Positions 21,101 through 29,812 of a stretch of DNA of 64,000 nt are shown here, one piece after another. The notes under the pieces were generated by a model. It was not told where the DNA came from. It was given only the letters and a program-made list of their open reading frames with translations, and searched no databases. Every line of letters begins with the position of its first letter. Position 1 is the first letter of the stretch. The position numbers were made by a program, and so were the translations under genes. This DNA is from Burkholderia sp. 8Y (lineage in GTDB: Bacteria > Pseudomonadota > Gammaproteobacteria > Burkholderiales > Burkholderiaceae), in assembly GCF_902506145.1 (NCBI RefSeq), contig NZ_LR733520.1:1313975-1377974 (forward strand), written 5' to 3'.

Positions 21101-22057
21101 ATGCCGCTCAATCCCAAGATCGCGCAGATCCTCGACATGGTCGCGCGTGCGAACCGTCCGCCGTATCACACGTTGACGCCCGACGAGGCGCGCGCCGCGT
21201 ATGCGATGAGCGCGCCCATCCTCGATATCGCGCCGTTGCCGCTCTACAGCGTCGAGGACATGCGCCTCGCCACGCGCGATGGCGGCGAGATCGGCGTGCG
21301 CGTCTATCATCCCGCCGCGCCGAGTTGGGCCGAGCCCGCGCCGGCGCTCATGTATCTGCATGGCGGCGGCTTCACGGTCGGCAGCATCGCGACGCACGAT
21401 GCGCTCTGCCGCAAGTTCGCGCACGACGCGCCCTGCGCGGTGGTATCCGTCGATTACCGGCTCGCGCCGGAGCACAAATTTCCCGTCGCCGTGAACGACG
21501 CGTTCGACGCGCTGCAATGGCTCGCGCGCGAAGCGCCGACGCTCGGCATCGATCCGGCGCGGCTCGCGATCGGCGGCGACAGCGCGGGCGGCACGCTCGC
21601 CACGGTCTGCGCGGTGCTTGCGCGCGACGCGGGCATCGCATTGCGGCTGCAACTGCTGATCTATCCGGGCACGAGCGCGCGGCAACAGAGCGATTCTCAT
21701 GCGCGGCTCGCCGAGGGCTATTTGCTGTCGGGCGAGACGATTCAGTGGTTTTTCGCCCAATACCTGCGCGATGACCGCGATCGCGACGACTGGCGCTTCG
21801 CGCCGCTCGATGCGGCAGGCGGCCAGCCGGATTTCGCGGGCGTGGCGCCGGCGTGGATCGCGGCGGCGGACCATGATCCGCTATATGACGAAGACGTTGC
21901 GTATGCGGCGAAACTCGAAGCCGCGGGCGTGCGCGTCACGCTCGCGCGCTATGAAGGCATGATCCACGAGTTCTTCAAGATGGGCGGCTTCGTGCCGGAA
22001 GTGGCGCGGGCGCACGCGGATGCGGTGCGGGCGTTGAAGGGCGCGTTTGGAAGCTGA
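21101..22057 (+). CDS. Alpha/beta hydrolase, hormone-sensitive-lipase (GDXG) family
   Basis: 318-residue esterase/lipase. The oxyanion-hole motif YLHGGGF is near residue 86 and the nucleophile motif GGDSAGG near residue 162. The acid residue lies in AADHDPLYDED and the catalytic His in YEGMIHEFFKMGG. Such cytosolic enzymes cleave short-chain esters. It closes the plus-strand cluster. Its last 30 codons and the adjacent intergenic DNA have two decayed downstream copies (see the repeat at 21985-22440), so the 3' end of this gene was part of a tandem duplication. Confidence 0.94.
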   Translation: MPLNPKIAQILDMVARANRPPYHTLTPDEARAAYAMSAPILDIAPLPLYSVEDMRLATRDGGEIGVRVYHPAAPSWAEPAPALMYLHGGGFTVGSIATHDALCRKFAHDAPCAVVSVDYRLAPEHKFPVAVNDAFDALQWLAREAPTLGIDPARLAIGGDSAGGTLATVCAVLARDAGIALRLQLLIYPGTSARQQSDSHARLAEGYLLSGETIQWFFAQYLRDDRDRDDWRFAPLDAAGGQPDFAGVAPAWIAAADHDPLYDEDVAYAAKLEAAGVRVTLARYEGMIHEFFKMGGFVPEVARAHADAVRALKGAFGS

Positions 22058-22440
22058 TGCTTGGCATATCGAACGTCTCACGGCCTGGGAAAGCGAACTG
22101 TCCGTCGTCGCTGCGTTGCATGGTCTACAAGTTAATCGAGATGGGCGGCCTGGTGCCGAAAGGGACGCATCTCGATGCGGTTCGCGGGCGCTGGGAAGCT
22201 GACGCTCATCCTTAGTTCATCGAACGCGCGCTCGATGTTTCGCGTGCCGAAGATGCGAACCGTCGTCGCTGCGTTGCACGATCCTCGAGTCGCGCCGGAA
22301 GCGGCACACGCCGATGCGGCGCAGGCTCCGACAGCCGCGCTCCAAAGCTGCCGCTCAAGTAACCTCGAACGAAAACGCGCGCTCCACATTTCCCGGCCTG
22401 ACGACGCGATGCGAACCGTCGTCATCGCTGCGCTCCTTGA
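21985..22440. repeat. Threefold degenerate tandem duplication of a convergent gene junction
   Basis: Three diverged units of about 150 bp. Shared landmarks in order: GGGCGG-TGCCG(G/A)A (21985, 22143, third copy weaker near 22290), a GATGCGG block (22019, 22174, 22313), AAGCTG (22051, 22196, 22345), TCGAACG (about 22069, 22219, 22364) and CGTCGTC-GCTGCG (22103, 22261, 22417). The first unit's left half is the live end of the esterase gene; the last unit's right half is the live end of the convergent NRDE gene. The inner halves carry no intact frame. The 297-bp gap 22058-22354 consists almost entirely of these decayed copies. Confidence 0.75.
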
Positions 22441-23173
22441 TCGCCAGTGAAACGCCGCTTGCAGCCGGCATCACGCGCAGCGCGGTCGTGCTGCGCGTGC
22501 CGTATTCGGGCGTCTCGATGAACGCCGCCGACAGCACGCGCTCCCGCTCGATCGAAATGCCGGTGGACGGCAGATGCGCGTCGTCGGCGATGCGCGGATC
22601 GCGCAGTGTTTCGATCAGCGCATCGAGCGTCGGATGTTCGTCCGCATCGATCAGATCGCTGAGCGCCTGCCGTTGCGCGACGAGCTTCGGCCACGGCGTG
22701 TTCAGAAGACTGTTCGAGAGACCGTGCACGCCGGCTTCGAGCAGCGTGGGCGGCGCGTCGGCGCGATTGCCGTACCAGCCGAGCTCGCGTCGCGTGAAAT
22801 CGCCGCACAGCAGATTGAAGCCGTTATAGCGATGCCCTTGCTCGGCCACCCGCCGCAGATAATTCAGCGGCGTTTCGCGCTGGCCCGCGAGGAACGCGCT
22901 CACGAGCGTGCCGCGCGTCGGGGCATCCGGGCGCATCTCGTCCGGCGCGCGATAGTTCGTGAGCGCGGCGAAGCGGCCGTCGCGGCTCACGCCGAGCCAC
23001 GTGCCGCCGCCCGTCAGATCGCGGCCGGCCAGCACGCCGGGCGCGTCGGTCCACCAGTGCATCGGCTCGGCGTCGCGGCGAAAGAACTCATCGCGGTTCG
23101 CGGAAAGCGTCAGCAGCGCGCGATCCTCTCCGGGGCGCGCGTCGGGTTGCCAGTCGAGGACGATCAGGCACAT
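22355..23173 (-). CDS. NRDE/TANGO2-family protein
   Basis: 272 residues. The protein begins Met-Cys, consistent with an N-terminal-nucleophile-type Cys2, and contains the eponymous NRDE motif in LSANRDEFF, then GGTWLGVSRDGRFAALTN and NGFNLLCGD. In eukaryotes TANGO2 affects Golgi organisation and lipid/haem handling; the bacterial role is unsettled. It lies 6 bp after ygfZ, so the two are co-transcribed. Its last codons lie within the third copy of the junction duplication, and the C-terminal residues (about VERAFSFEVT) are encoded by repeat sequence. Confidence 0.9.
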   Translation of the reverse strand: MCLIVLDWQPDARPGEDRALLTLSANRDEFFRRDAEPMHWWTDAPGVLAGRDLTGGGTWLGVSRDGRFAALTNYRAPDEMRPDAPTRGTLVSAFLAGQRETPLNYLRRVAEQGHRYNGFNLLCGDFTRRELGWYGNRADAPPTLLEAGVHGLSNSLLNTPWPKLVAQRQALSDLIDADEHPTLDALIETLRDPRIADDAHLPSTGISIERERVLSAAFIETPEYGTRSTTALRVMPAASGVSLAIKERSDDDGSHRVVRPGNVERAFSFEVT

Positions 23174-23179
23174 GGGCGC

Positions 23180-24166
23180 TCAGACGTCCGAAGGAAACGC
23201 ATAGGGCAGCGGCAGAAAGTCGAGGCGCGGGCCGTCGACGGAACCGACGTGCACCGAGCCGTTATCCAGCGCGGCGAGCTTGATTTCGACGAGACAGTCG
23301 ACGCCGCCACTTTCGGCGGGCGCGGCATTGACGACCATGCCGCACGGCTGGCCGGGGTCGTCGGCGTGAAAAAGCGCCGCGCCGGGCGTCGCCGCTTCGC
23401 AATGCGCGAGCGCCGTGCGCCGCTTGATGGTCCCGCGATACTGACTGCGCGCGACCACTTCCTGCCCCGGATAGCAGCCTTTCTTGAAGTTGACGCCGCC
23501 GAGCACGTCGAAGTTGACCATCTGCGGGACGAATTGCTCGACCGTCGGCTGCGTGATGCGCGGCTCGCCCGCGTGGATGTCGAGCCAGTCCCACAGTTCG
23601 GCGGGCGCGCGCCGCAGTTTCTCGTCGAGCGTCGGCAGTTGCGCCTCGATGGCCGCCTTCGGGCCGACCCACAGAAAGCGCGGACGGCCTGCCGCGTCCG
23701 GCACGCGGATCAGTGAGCCGTGCGGACCTTCCACCTTGACGTGGATGCCGTCGGGCAGCGCATCGAAGATGCCGGAGAGCGCCGCGCGCACATCGCCCGC
23801 GAAGCCGACGGCGGCGACTTCGGGCGTCGCGTCGGAGAGCTTCGCCTTCGAGCGCAGCACGAACATCGACAGGCGCTTTTGGACAGGCGCCTGAATGTCC
23901 TGCGCGATCAGCAGACGCACGGCGTCCGATGTACGCCACATCAGGAACGAGCCGAGCAGCCGGCCCTTCGCCGAGCAATAGCCCGCGAGGCGCGCGGTGG
24001 AGGCATCGAGATGCTGGACGTCGTTGGTGAGCTGGTTATGCAGGAAGGCGACGGCGTCTTCGCCCTTCACGTCGATCACGCCGAACTGCGTGAGCGGCAT
24101 GTGGACGCCCGCGCTTCTGAGGGCTTCGAAATCGGCGGCGGCGAGGGAACTGGTCTGGGAATTCAT
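23180..24166 (-). CDS. ygfZ: Folate-binding Fe-S cluster repair/assembly protein YgfZ
   Basis: 328-residue GcvT-like protein with the YgfZ signature KGCYPGQE (Lys229-Glu236) containing the essential cysteine Cys231. YgfZ binds tetrahydrofolate and supports synthesis or repair of iron-sulfur enzymes such as MiaB. The start at 24166 gives the standard N-terminus. It forms an operon with the NRDE gene and is divergently oriented to mltG, as in other Burkholderiales. Here about 1.5 kb of additional DNA (the repeat array and a small secreted-protein gene) separates them. Confidence 0.95.
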   Translation of the reverse strand: MNSQTSSLAAADFEALRSAGVHMPLTQFGVIDVKGEDAVAFLHNQLTNDVQHLDASTARLAGYCSAKGRLLGSFLMWRTSDAVRLLIAQDIQAPVQKRLSMFVLRSKAKLSDATPEVAAVGFAGDVRAALSGIFDALPDGIHVKVEGPHGSLIRVPDAAGRPRFLWVGPKAAIEAQLPTLDEKLRRAPAELWDWLDIHAGEPRITQPTVEQFVPQMVNFDVLGGVNFKKGCYPGQEVVARSQYRGTIKRRTALAHCEAATPGAALFHADDPGQPCGMVVNAAPAESGGVDCLVEIKLAALDNGSVHVGSVDGPRLDFLPLPYAFPSDV

Positions 24167-24230
24167 AAGGACGATGGGTCGATGCTAGGGACGCGGCCGG
24201 TGCATCCGGCCCCGCGCAGGTGGGCAAGTC

Positions 24231-24236
24231 ATTATA
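24231..24236 (-). promoter_or_regulatory. Candidate -10 box for ygfZ
   Basis: TATAAT on the minus strand, 65 bp upstream of the ygfZ start, in a short AT-rich island. The leader it would produce contains a GGCCGG/CCGGCC hairpin (about 24196-24212). No convincing -35. Confidence 0.45.
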
Positions 24237-24319
24237 TTGATGTTGGGCGGGGCGTGTTTTTGCGCGGGCGGCGGGATGGGGGATGCGCGCGGTTTCGGTT
24301 TGTTGGCGAGTGCGGCTTT

Positions 24320-25000
24320 CGCGGAATGCGCCGCAGTTTTCTGTCGACAACGCCCGCGCCGCGCGATGGTTACAGATACGTCGGCGAGGTGCTCGTTCGT
24401 GACGCTCAACGGGGCGAGCGGGGTGGCTGGCGCGGGCTAAAGGGGCGGGTCAAGCCGTCGCGTGATGCGCCGCTGCTGTCATGCACAACGACGCCCGCGC
24501 CGCGACCATCACTTCGACGTGCGCGCCGCCTGTTTGCGGCAATCGACGGGAAAAACGGATCGACCGGCGCGTAACCGTCGGGCATTGAGCCGTTGTTTCC
24601 ATCAACGAGCACACCCGCGCCGCTCGCCGGTCACGTGTCCGTCGGCGATACGCTCGTTCGTCAAGGTCGATGGTGCGAGCGGGGCTGACTGGCCCAGGGC
24701 CAGAGGGCGAGCTTAGCCGTCGTGGAATGCGCCGTTGCTTTCGTGCACAACGGCGCCAACGCCGCGCGACCCGCATGTCGACGTGGGCGCGGCTCGTGTC
24801 TGCGGCAATCGACGAAGAAAGCAACCTATGGGCGCGGAGCAAACCGGCGCGTAGCCGTCGCGAAACGAGCCGCTGTTTTCATGGGGCAACGACCCCGCGC
24901 CGGTCGCAGATCACGCGTACGTCAGCGAAGCACTCGTCGTTCGTGGCAACTAGCGACGCCAGCGCCACTGACCCGCCCGCAGCGAAAAGCCGCCGAGCCT
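24320..25000. repeat. Higher-order degenerate tandem array, two alternating unit types (A-B-A-B-A)
   Basis: Five successive units: A1 24320-24460, B1 24461-24580, A2 24581-24722, B2 24723-24860, A3 24861 to about 25000. Every unit opens with a TG(C/A)GCCG-T-G-T-TT-like block and has a CGCC(C)GCGCCG-like core. A1, B1, A2 and B2 each end in CCGTCG. A units share TACGTC(G/A)GCGA-GCTCGTTCG and a GCGAGCGGGG segment. B units share TCGACGTG-GCG and GCGGCAATCGACG. The A-to-A distance is 261 then 280 bp and B-to-B is 262 bp, so the A+B dimer was the amplified block. No frame stays open consistently through the units. With flanks, 24167-25146 holds no credible gene. Confidence 0.75.
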
Positions 25001-25146
25001 GCGTCCGATCCCCGCCGCCGCACACCGCAGCGCGCCGAGCCGCCCAACCGACGACGCGCCGGCCCGCGACTCGCCGACGCGCACCTTTCGAGCCCCGGTC
25101 TACCCCGAAGGAGCCATCACTCCCGGCAACTGGCCGCCCTCAACCC

Positions 25147-25470
25147 CTACTGCGCGGCCGGCGACTTCACACTCGGCGTCGCAAGCGTGTTGTTGCTCGT
25201 CGGAGCGGCGGTGGTCGCGTTGCCGCTCGTGCTGCTCGGCAGGCCCGAGTTCGGCGCCCGGGTGGACATGCCGCTGTCGGAGCCGGTCGCGCCCGGCGAG
25301 CCGTAGCCGCCCGTCGCGCCGTTGACCTGATTCGCCGGGCTGGCCGTGCTGCCCGTCGAACCGCCGTTCGAACCGCCCGCCGATCCGCCGCCGCCCGCCT
25401 GTGCGAACGCGCCGCCAGACAGCGTCAGTGCGGCGACCGCCGCGATCAATGTGCTCATTGCCTTGCTCAT
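25147..25470 (-). CDS. Small secreted Gly/Ser/Thr-rich protein
   Basis: 107 residues: a signal peptide (MSKAMSTLIAAVAALTLSGGAFA) followed by about 84 residues made almost wholly of Gly, Ser, Ala, Thr, Asn and Pro, with no Cys after the signal. It is predicted to be disordered and periplasmic or secreted; no domain is recognised. An excellent AAGGAGG stands eight bases before the ATG, which strongly supports expression. Burkholderia genomes carry similar short low-complexity exported proteins of unknown role. It lies between the A/B repeat array and the divergent mltG promoter. Confidence 0.75.
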   Translation of the reverse strand: MSKAMSTLIAAVAALTLSGGAFAQAGGGGSAGGSNGGSTGSTASPANQVNGATGGYGSPGATGSDSGMSTRAPNSGLPSSTSGNATTAAPTSNNTLATPSVKSPAAQ

Positions 25471-25581
25471 GATCTCTTCCTCCTTGATCGTTCTCCAGAA
25501 CTAGAGGCAGACGCTCACGCCTGCTCAGCGAAATGAGTCGCAAGTGCCGTGCCGCGTTCTGGCAGCGCCCGGCGGCACGCT

Positions 25582-25611
25582 CTGACCGAAGCATGGCCGC
25601 ATCTATACAAT
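25582..25611 (+). promoter_or_regulatory. Candidate sigma-70 promoter for mltG-tmk-holB
   Basis: CTGACC (25582-25587), an 18-bp spacer and TACAAT (25606-25611). It would give a leader of roughly 80 nt before the GTG start of mltG. Confidence 0.5.
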
Positions 25612-25696
25612 ACGGGTCGAAATCAGCCGAACGGCTGCAAAGCGGCGGAGTCGCAGCTGCGTCTCCGTCAACATCTCACTACTGCCTCTAATCGTC

Positions 25697-26707
25697 GTGT
25701 CTTTTCTGAAGAAATGCGTCGTGGCCGCGCTGCTCGTCGCGATACTCGCAGCGGCCGTCGCGGGCGGCGTCTATTACTGGGCCAATCGGCCGATGACGCT
25801 TTCCCCCGCCGAACTCGATGTCACCATCAAGCCTCACAGCAGCCTGCGCAGCGTGAGCGCCCAGTTGAATCGCGGCGGCGTACCCGTCGAGCCCGAGCTG
25901 TTCGTGCTGATGACGCGCGTGCTCGGCCTGTCCGCGCAGCTCAAATCCGGCAATTACGCGTTCAAGAGCGGCATCACGCCCTACGAGGTGCTGCAAAAAA
26001 TCGCGCGCGGCGACGTGAACGAATACGTCGCGACCGTCATCGAAGGATGGACGCTGCAGAAGATGCGCAGCGAACTCGACGGCAATCCCGCGCTCACGCA
26101 CGACACGGCCGGCATGAACGACACCGACCTGCTGAAAGCCATCGGCGGGACGGAAACGGACAAGGCATCGGCGGAGGGCCTCTTCTTTCCCGACACCTAT
26201 CTCTTCGACAAGGGCACGAGCGACCTCGCCGTCTACAAGCGGGCGTACCGCACGATGCAAAAGCGCCTCGCCGAAGCGTGGGCGACGCGCGCGCCGAATC
26301 TGCCGTACAAGACGCCGTACGAGGCGCTCATCATGGCGTCGATCGTCGAGAAGGAAACGGGGCGGGCGTCGGACCGGCCGCTCGTGGCGGCGGTGTTCGC
26401 GAACCGCCTGCGGATCGGCATGCCGCTCCAGACGGACCCGAGCGTGATTTACGGACTCGGCTCGACGTACGAGGGTCATCTGAAGAAAAAGGATCTGCAG
26501 ACGGACACTCCGTACAATACCTACACGCGCATGGGCCTGCCGCCGACGCCGATCGCGCTGCCGGGCGTGGCCGCGCTCAACGCCACGCTGAACCCCGCGC
26601 CGAGCAGCGCGCTCTACTTCGTGGCGCGCGGCGACGGCAGCAGCATCTTTTCCGACAATTTGGGCGACCACAACAGGGCCGTCGACAAGTACATCCGGGG
26701 TCAATGA
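25697..26707 (+). CDS. mltG: Endolytic murein transglycosylase
   Basis: 336 residues: an N-terminal membrane anchor (about residues 5-28), a LysM-like region, then the YceG/MltG catalytic domain with LFFPDTYLF, the catalytic Glu in ASIVEKET and the C-terminal [20 protein letters not shown] signature. MltG cleaves nascent glycan strands at the inner membrane and sets strand length. Translation starts at GTG. The stop codon overlaps the tmk start region, and mltG-tmk-holB is a conserved operon. Confidence 0.95.
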   Translation: MSFLKKCVVAALLVAILAAAVAGGVYYWANRPMTLSPAELDVTIKPHSSLRSVSAQLNRGGVPVEPELFVLMTRVLGLSAQLKSGNYAFKSGITPYEVLQKIARGDVNEYVATVIEGWTLQKMRSELDGNPALTHDTAGMNDTDLLKAIGGTETDKASAEGLFFPDTYLFDKGTSDLAVYKRAYRTMQKRLAEAWATRAPNLPYKTPYEALIMASIVEKETGRASDRPLVAAVFANRLRIGMPLQTDPSVIYGLGSTYEGHLKKKDLQTDTPYNTYTRMGLPPTPIALPGVAALNATLNPAPSSALYFVARGDGSSIFSDNLGDHNRAVDKYIRGQ

Positions 26708-27327
26708 TGGCGCGCGGCACATTCATCACGTTCGAAGGCATCGACGGCGCGGGCAAGACCACGCATCTCGACTGGTTCCGCCAGCAACTCGACGCGAAGA
26801 TCGCGCAAAGCGGCCACCATGTCGTGATGACGCGCGAACCCGGCGGCACCGCGCTCGGCGAAACGCTGCGCGGCATTCTGCTCAATCAGCCGATGGACCT
26901 CGAAACCGAGGCGCTTCTGATGTTCGCGGCGCGCCGCGAGCATCTCGCGCAGGTGATCGAGCCGGCGCTCGCGCGCGGCGACTGGGTGCTGTCGGACCGT
27001 TTCTCGGACGCCACGTTCGCCTATCAGGGCGGCGGGCGCGGTCTGCCGCGCGACAAGCTGGAGGCGCTGGAGCGGTGGGTGCAGGGCGGCTTTCAGCCGG
27101 ACCTGACCGTGCTTTTCGACGTGCCGACGGAGACTGCGAGCGACCGCCGTTCCGCCGCGCGGGCGCCGGACAAGTTCGAAAGCGAGTCGGACGCGTTCTT
27201 CGAGCGCACGCGGGCCGAATATCTGCGCCGCGCGGCGGAATCGCCGGAGCGTTTCGTCATCGTCGATTCGACCCAGCCGATCGACACGATCCGCGAGCGT
27301 CTGACAGACGTGATCGCGGGCCTCTGA
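26707..27327 (+). CDS. tmk: Thymidylate kinase
   Basis: 206 residues; phosphorylates dTMP to dTDP in the cytoplasm. P-loop [12 protein letters not shown], the DRY/DRF-type motif [17 protein letters not shown] and the LID region [12 protein letters not shown] are present. Two adjacent ATG codons (26704 and 26707) are possible; the second gives the family-typical [11 protein letters not shown] and shares its first base with the last base of the mltG stop codon. Tight overlap indicates translational coupling in the mltG-tmk-holB operon. Confidence 0.96.
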   Translation: MARGTFITFEGIDGAGKTTHLDWFRQQLDAKIAQSGHHVVMTREPGGTALGETLRGILLNQPMDLETEALLMFAARREHLAQVIEPALARGDWVLSDRFSDATFAYQGGGRGLPRDKLEALERWVQGGFQPDLTVLFDVPTETASDRRSAARAPDKFESESDAFFERTRAEYLRRAAESPERFVIVDSTQPIDTIRERLTDVIAGL

Positions 27328-27347
27328 ATCCTCACCCCGTGAAACCG

Positions 27348-28385
27348 ATGATCTACCCCTGGCAAACCGACGACTGGCAACGCCTGCAGCAACTGCGCGC
27401 GCACTGGCCGCACGCGCTGTTGCTGCACGGAGAAGCGGGCATCGGCAAGCTGGCCTTCGCGCAGCATCTCGCGCAGGGGCTCTTGTGCGAGACGCCCGCC
27501 GGCAACGGCGAGCCGTGCGGCACATGCCCCGCGTGTCTGTGGTTCTCGCAAGGCAATCACCCGGATTTTCGCGCCGTGCTGCCCGAGGCGCTCGCGGGAC
27601 TCGCCGGACCGGCTGCGGCGGACGACGCGTCCGCCGACAAAGCCGACGACGGCGAAGGCAAAAAGTCCCGCGCGCCCAGCAAGGAAATCAAGATCGAGCA
27701 GGTGCGCGCGCTGCTGGATTTTTGCAGCCTCGGCTCGCATCGCGGCGGGTTGCGCGTCGTGCTCCTGTATCCGGCCGAGGCGCTCAACGTCGCGGCGTCG
27801 AATGCGCTTTTGAAGACGCTCGAAGAACCGCCGTCGGGCGTCGTGTTCCTGCTGGTGTCGGCAAGAATCGACCGGCTGCTGCCGACCATCATCAGCCGCT
27901 GCCGTCAATGGCCGATGAGCCTGCCCGACGCCGGCGAGGCGCGCGCATGGCTCGCGTCGCAAGGCGTGGACGATGCTGCCCACCTGCTCGCCGAAGCGGG
28001 CGGCGCGCCGCTCGCCGCGCTTTCGCTTTCGCACGACGAAAACCGCGCGCTGCGCGACTTCACGCTCGCGCAACTGGCCGCAGGCCCGAACTGCGATGCG
28101 TTCGCGTGCGGCGAAAACCTTCAGAAGCTGCCGGTGCCGATGGTCCTCGGCTGGCTGCAACGCTGGCTCTACGACGTGCTCGCGCAACGCGCGGCCGGCC
28201 GCCCGCGCTATTTCCCCGGCGCGGGCAAGGCGCTCGCGCGCTGCGCGCAAAGCGCCGATCCCGCCGCGCTGGCCCGCTGCATCAAGGCCGTCACGCGCCA
28301 GCGCGCGGTGGAAAATCATCCGCTGAACGCGCGGCTCGTGTTCGAAGAACTGTTTCTCGCGTATCGCGGGATTTTCACCGCCTGA
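27348..28385 (+). CDS. holB: DNA polymerase III subunit delta'
   Basis: 345 residues; the clamp-loader delta' subunit that, with delta and DnaX, opens the beta clamp. Typical features: [20 protein letters not shown] (a degenerate P-loop), four zinc-binding cysteines in the region LLCETP...CGTCPACLW, and the SRC motif in [12 protein letters not shown] at 27348 is preferred; an in-frame GTG nine bases upstream is an alternative. It follows tmk by 20 bp. The Asp/Lys-rich insertion around residues 85-105 is variable in the family. Confidence 0.95.
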   Translation: MIYPWQTDDWQRLQQLRAHWPHALLLHGEAGIGKLAFAQHLAQGLLCETPAGNGEPCGTCPACLWFSQGNHPDFRAVLPEALAGLAGPAAADDASADKADDGEGKKSRAPSKEIKIEQVRALLDFCSLGSHRGGLRVVLLYPAEALNVAASNALLKTLEEPPSGVVFLLVSARIDRLLPTIISRCRQWPMSLPDAGEARAWLASQGVDDAAHLLAEAGGAPLAALSLSHDENRALRDFTLAQLAAGPNCDAFACGENLQKLPVPMVLGWLQRWLYDVLAQRAAGRPRYFPGAGKALARCAQSADPAALARCIKAVTRQRAVENHPLNARLVFEELFLAYRGIFTA

Positions 28386-28414
28386 TTTTTGCCTCGTCTC
28401 CCACGCCATCGCCC

Positions 28415-28939
28415 ATGAGTCTCACGTATCGCGACGCCACCCTCGACGACCTGCCCGCCATCGTCGCCATCTACAATTCGACGATCGCCTCGCGACAGGT
28501 GACCGCGGACCTCGATCCGGTCAGCATCGAAAGCCGTCTCGCCTGGTTCCATTCGCACGGCCCGCACGCGCGGCCGCTGTGGGTAGTGGAAGAGGGCGGC
28601 GCGGTGATCGCGTGGCTGAGTTTTTCGGATTTCTACGGCCGCCCGGCGTATGCGCGCACCGTCGAAGTCAGCATTTATCTGGACGAGCGCGCGCGCGGCA
28701 AGGGCCTCGGCAGGCAGTTGCTGCGCGAGGCACTCGATCAAGCGCCGTCGCTTAAGGTCGATACGGTGCTCGGCTTCGTCTTCGGGCACAACGAGCCGAG
28801 CATTAAGCTCTTCACGAGCTTCGGCTTCGAAGCGTGGGGCACGCTGCCGCGCGTCGCGGTGCTGGATGGCGTGGAACGCGATCTCGTCATTCTCGGCTTG
28901 CGGCTGAATAGTGCGCCGAAGCCGCGAACGGCGGCCTGA
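28415..28939 (+). CDS. GNAT-family N-acetyltransferase (phosphinothricin-acetyltransferase-like)
   Basis: 174 residues with the complete GNAT fold. The N-terminus ([20 protein letters not shown]) and [36 protein letters not shown] resemble the PAT/Bar subgroup. The acetyl-CoA pyrophosphate loop is RGKGLG. Such enzymes acetylate small amines, for example methionine sulfone or phosphinothricin; the native substrate is unknown. It sits between holB and tatD. Confidence 0.88.
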   Translation: MSLTYRDATLDDLPAIVAIYNSTIASRQVTADLDPVSIESRLAWFHSHGPHARPLWVVEEGGAVIAWLSFSDFYGRPAYARTVEVSIYLDERARGKGLGRQLLREALDQAPSLKVDTVLGFVFGHNEPSIKLFTSFGFEAWGTLPRVAVLDGVERDLVILGLRLNSAPKPRTAA

Positions 28940-28966
28940 ATCAGAAACAGCAGCAAGGAGCACGGG

Positions 28967-29755
28967 ATGTTCGTCGATTCGCACTGTCACATCAATTTCG
29001 AAGGCTTGGCCGACCGTCTGCCGGACGTGCTCGACAAGATGCGCGCGCACGCGGTCACGCATGCGCTGTGCGTGTCGGTCGACCTGGAGACGCTGCCCTC
29101 GGTGCTCGACATCGCCGAGCGATGCGAAAACGTCTATGCGTCGGTCGGCGTGCATCCGGACCACGAGGACGCGAAGGAGCCGAGCGTCGCGGAACTGGTC
29201 GAACTGGCGGCGCATCCGAAAGTGTGCGCGATCGGCGAGACGGGACTCGACTACTATCGGCTCGAAGGCCGCGGCATCGCCGAGATGGAATGGCAGCGCG
29301 AGCGGTTCCGCACGCACATTCGCGCGGCGCACGCGACGGGCAAGCCGCTCATCATCCACACGCGGTCGTCGTCGGAAGACACGCTGCGCATCATGGAAGA
29401 GGAGCGCGCGAGCGTGCCGGGCGGCGTCATGCACTGTTTCACCGAGCCGTGGCACGTGGCCGAAGCGGCGCTCGCGCAGAACTTCTACATCTCGCTGTCC
29501 GGCATCGTCACGTTCAAGAAGGCGACGGACGTGCAGGACGTCGCGCGGCGCGTGCCGCTCGAGCGTCTCTTGATCGAAACCGACTCGCCGTATCTCGCGC
29601 CGGTGCCGTATCGCGGCAAGCCGAATGAACCCGCGTACGTAAGTTATGTCGGACGTTTCATCGCGCAATTGCGCGAGCAGACGGACGAAGCGGTGGCCCA
29701 AGCGACCACCGACAACTTCTTCCGGCTTTTCAAGATCGCGCGTCCGGCTGCCTGA
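28967..29755 (+). CDS. TatD-family metal-dependent hydrolase/DNase
   Basis: 262 residues with the TIM-barrel amidohydrolase motifs of TatD: DSHCHINFE at the N-terminus (metal-binding His-x-His), GETGLDYYR with the conserved Glu, HTRSSSEDTL, HCFTEPW and the final ETDSPYLAP. Members act as 3'-5' exonucleases and are linked to oxidative DNA-damage repair. AAGGAG precedes the ATG. Placement after holB is the usual holB-tatD neighbourhood (YcfH/TatD). Confidence 0.94.
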   Translation: MFVDSHCHINFEGLADRLPDVLDKMRAHAVTHALCVSVDLETLPSVLDIAERCENVYASVGVHPDHEDAKEPSVAELVELAAHPKVCAIGETGLDYYRLEGRGIAEMEWQRERFRTHIRAAHATGKPLIIHTRSSSEDTLRIMEEERASVPGGVMHCFTEPWHVAEAALAQNFYISLSGIVTFKKATDVQDVARRVPLERLLIETDSPYLAPVPYRGKPNEPAYVSYVGRFIAQLREQTDEAVAQATTDNFFRLFKIARPAA

Positions 29756-29812
29756 GCCATGAGTCAGGCAAGCGGCGCGGTTCACCGTTTCATCGCAATT
29801 CGAAGGTCCACT

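Noticed and set aside
24320..25000. Array considered as CRISPR
   Set aside because: Units are long and diverged with no short exact repeats or unique spacers, and no cas genes are near.
24670..25536. A 288-codon frame through the A/B array
   Set aside because: Basic, Arg/Ser-rich, no RBS, and interrupted relative to the repeat units; interpreted as chance openness of GC-rich repeats.
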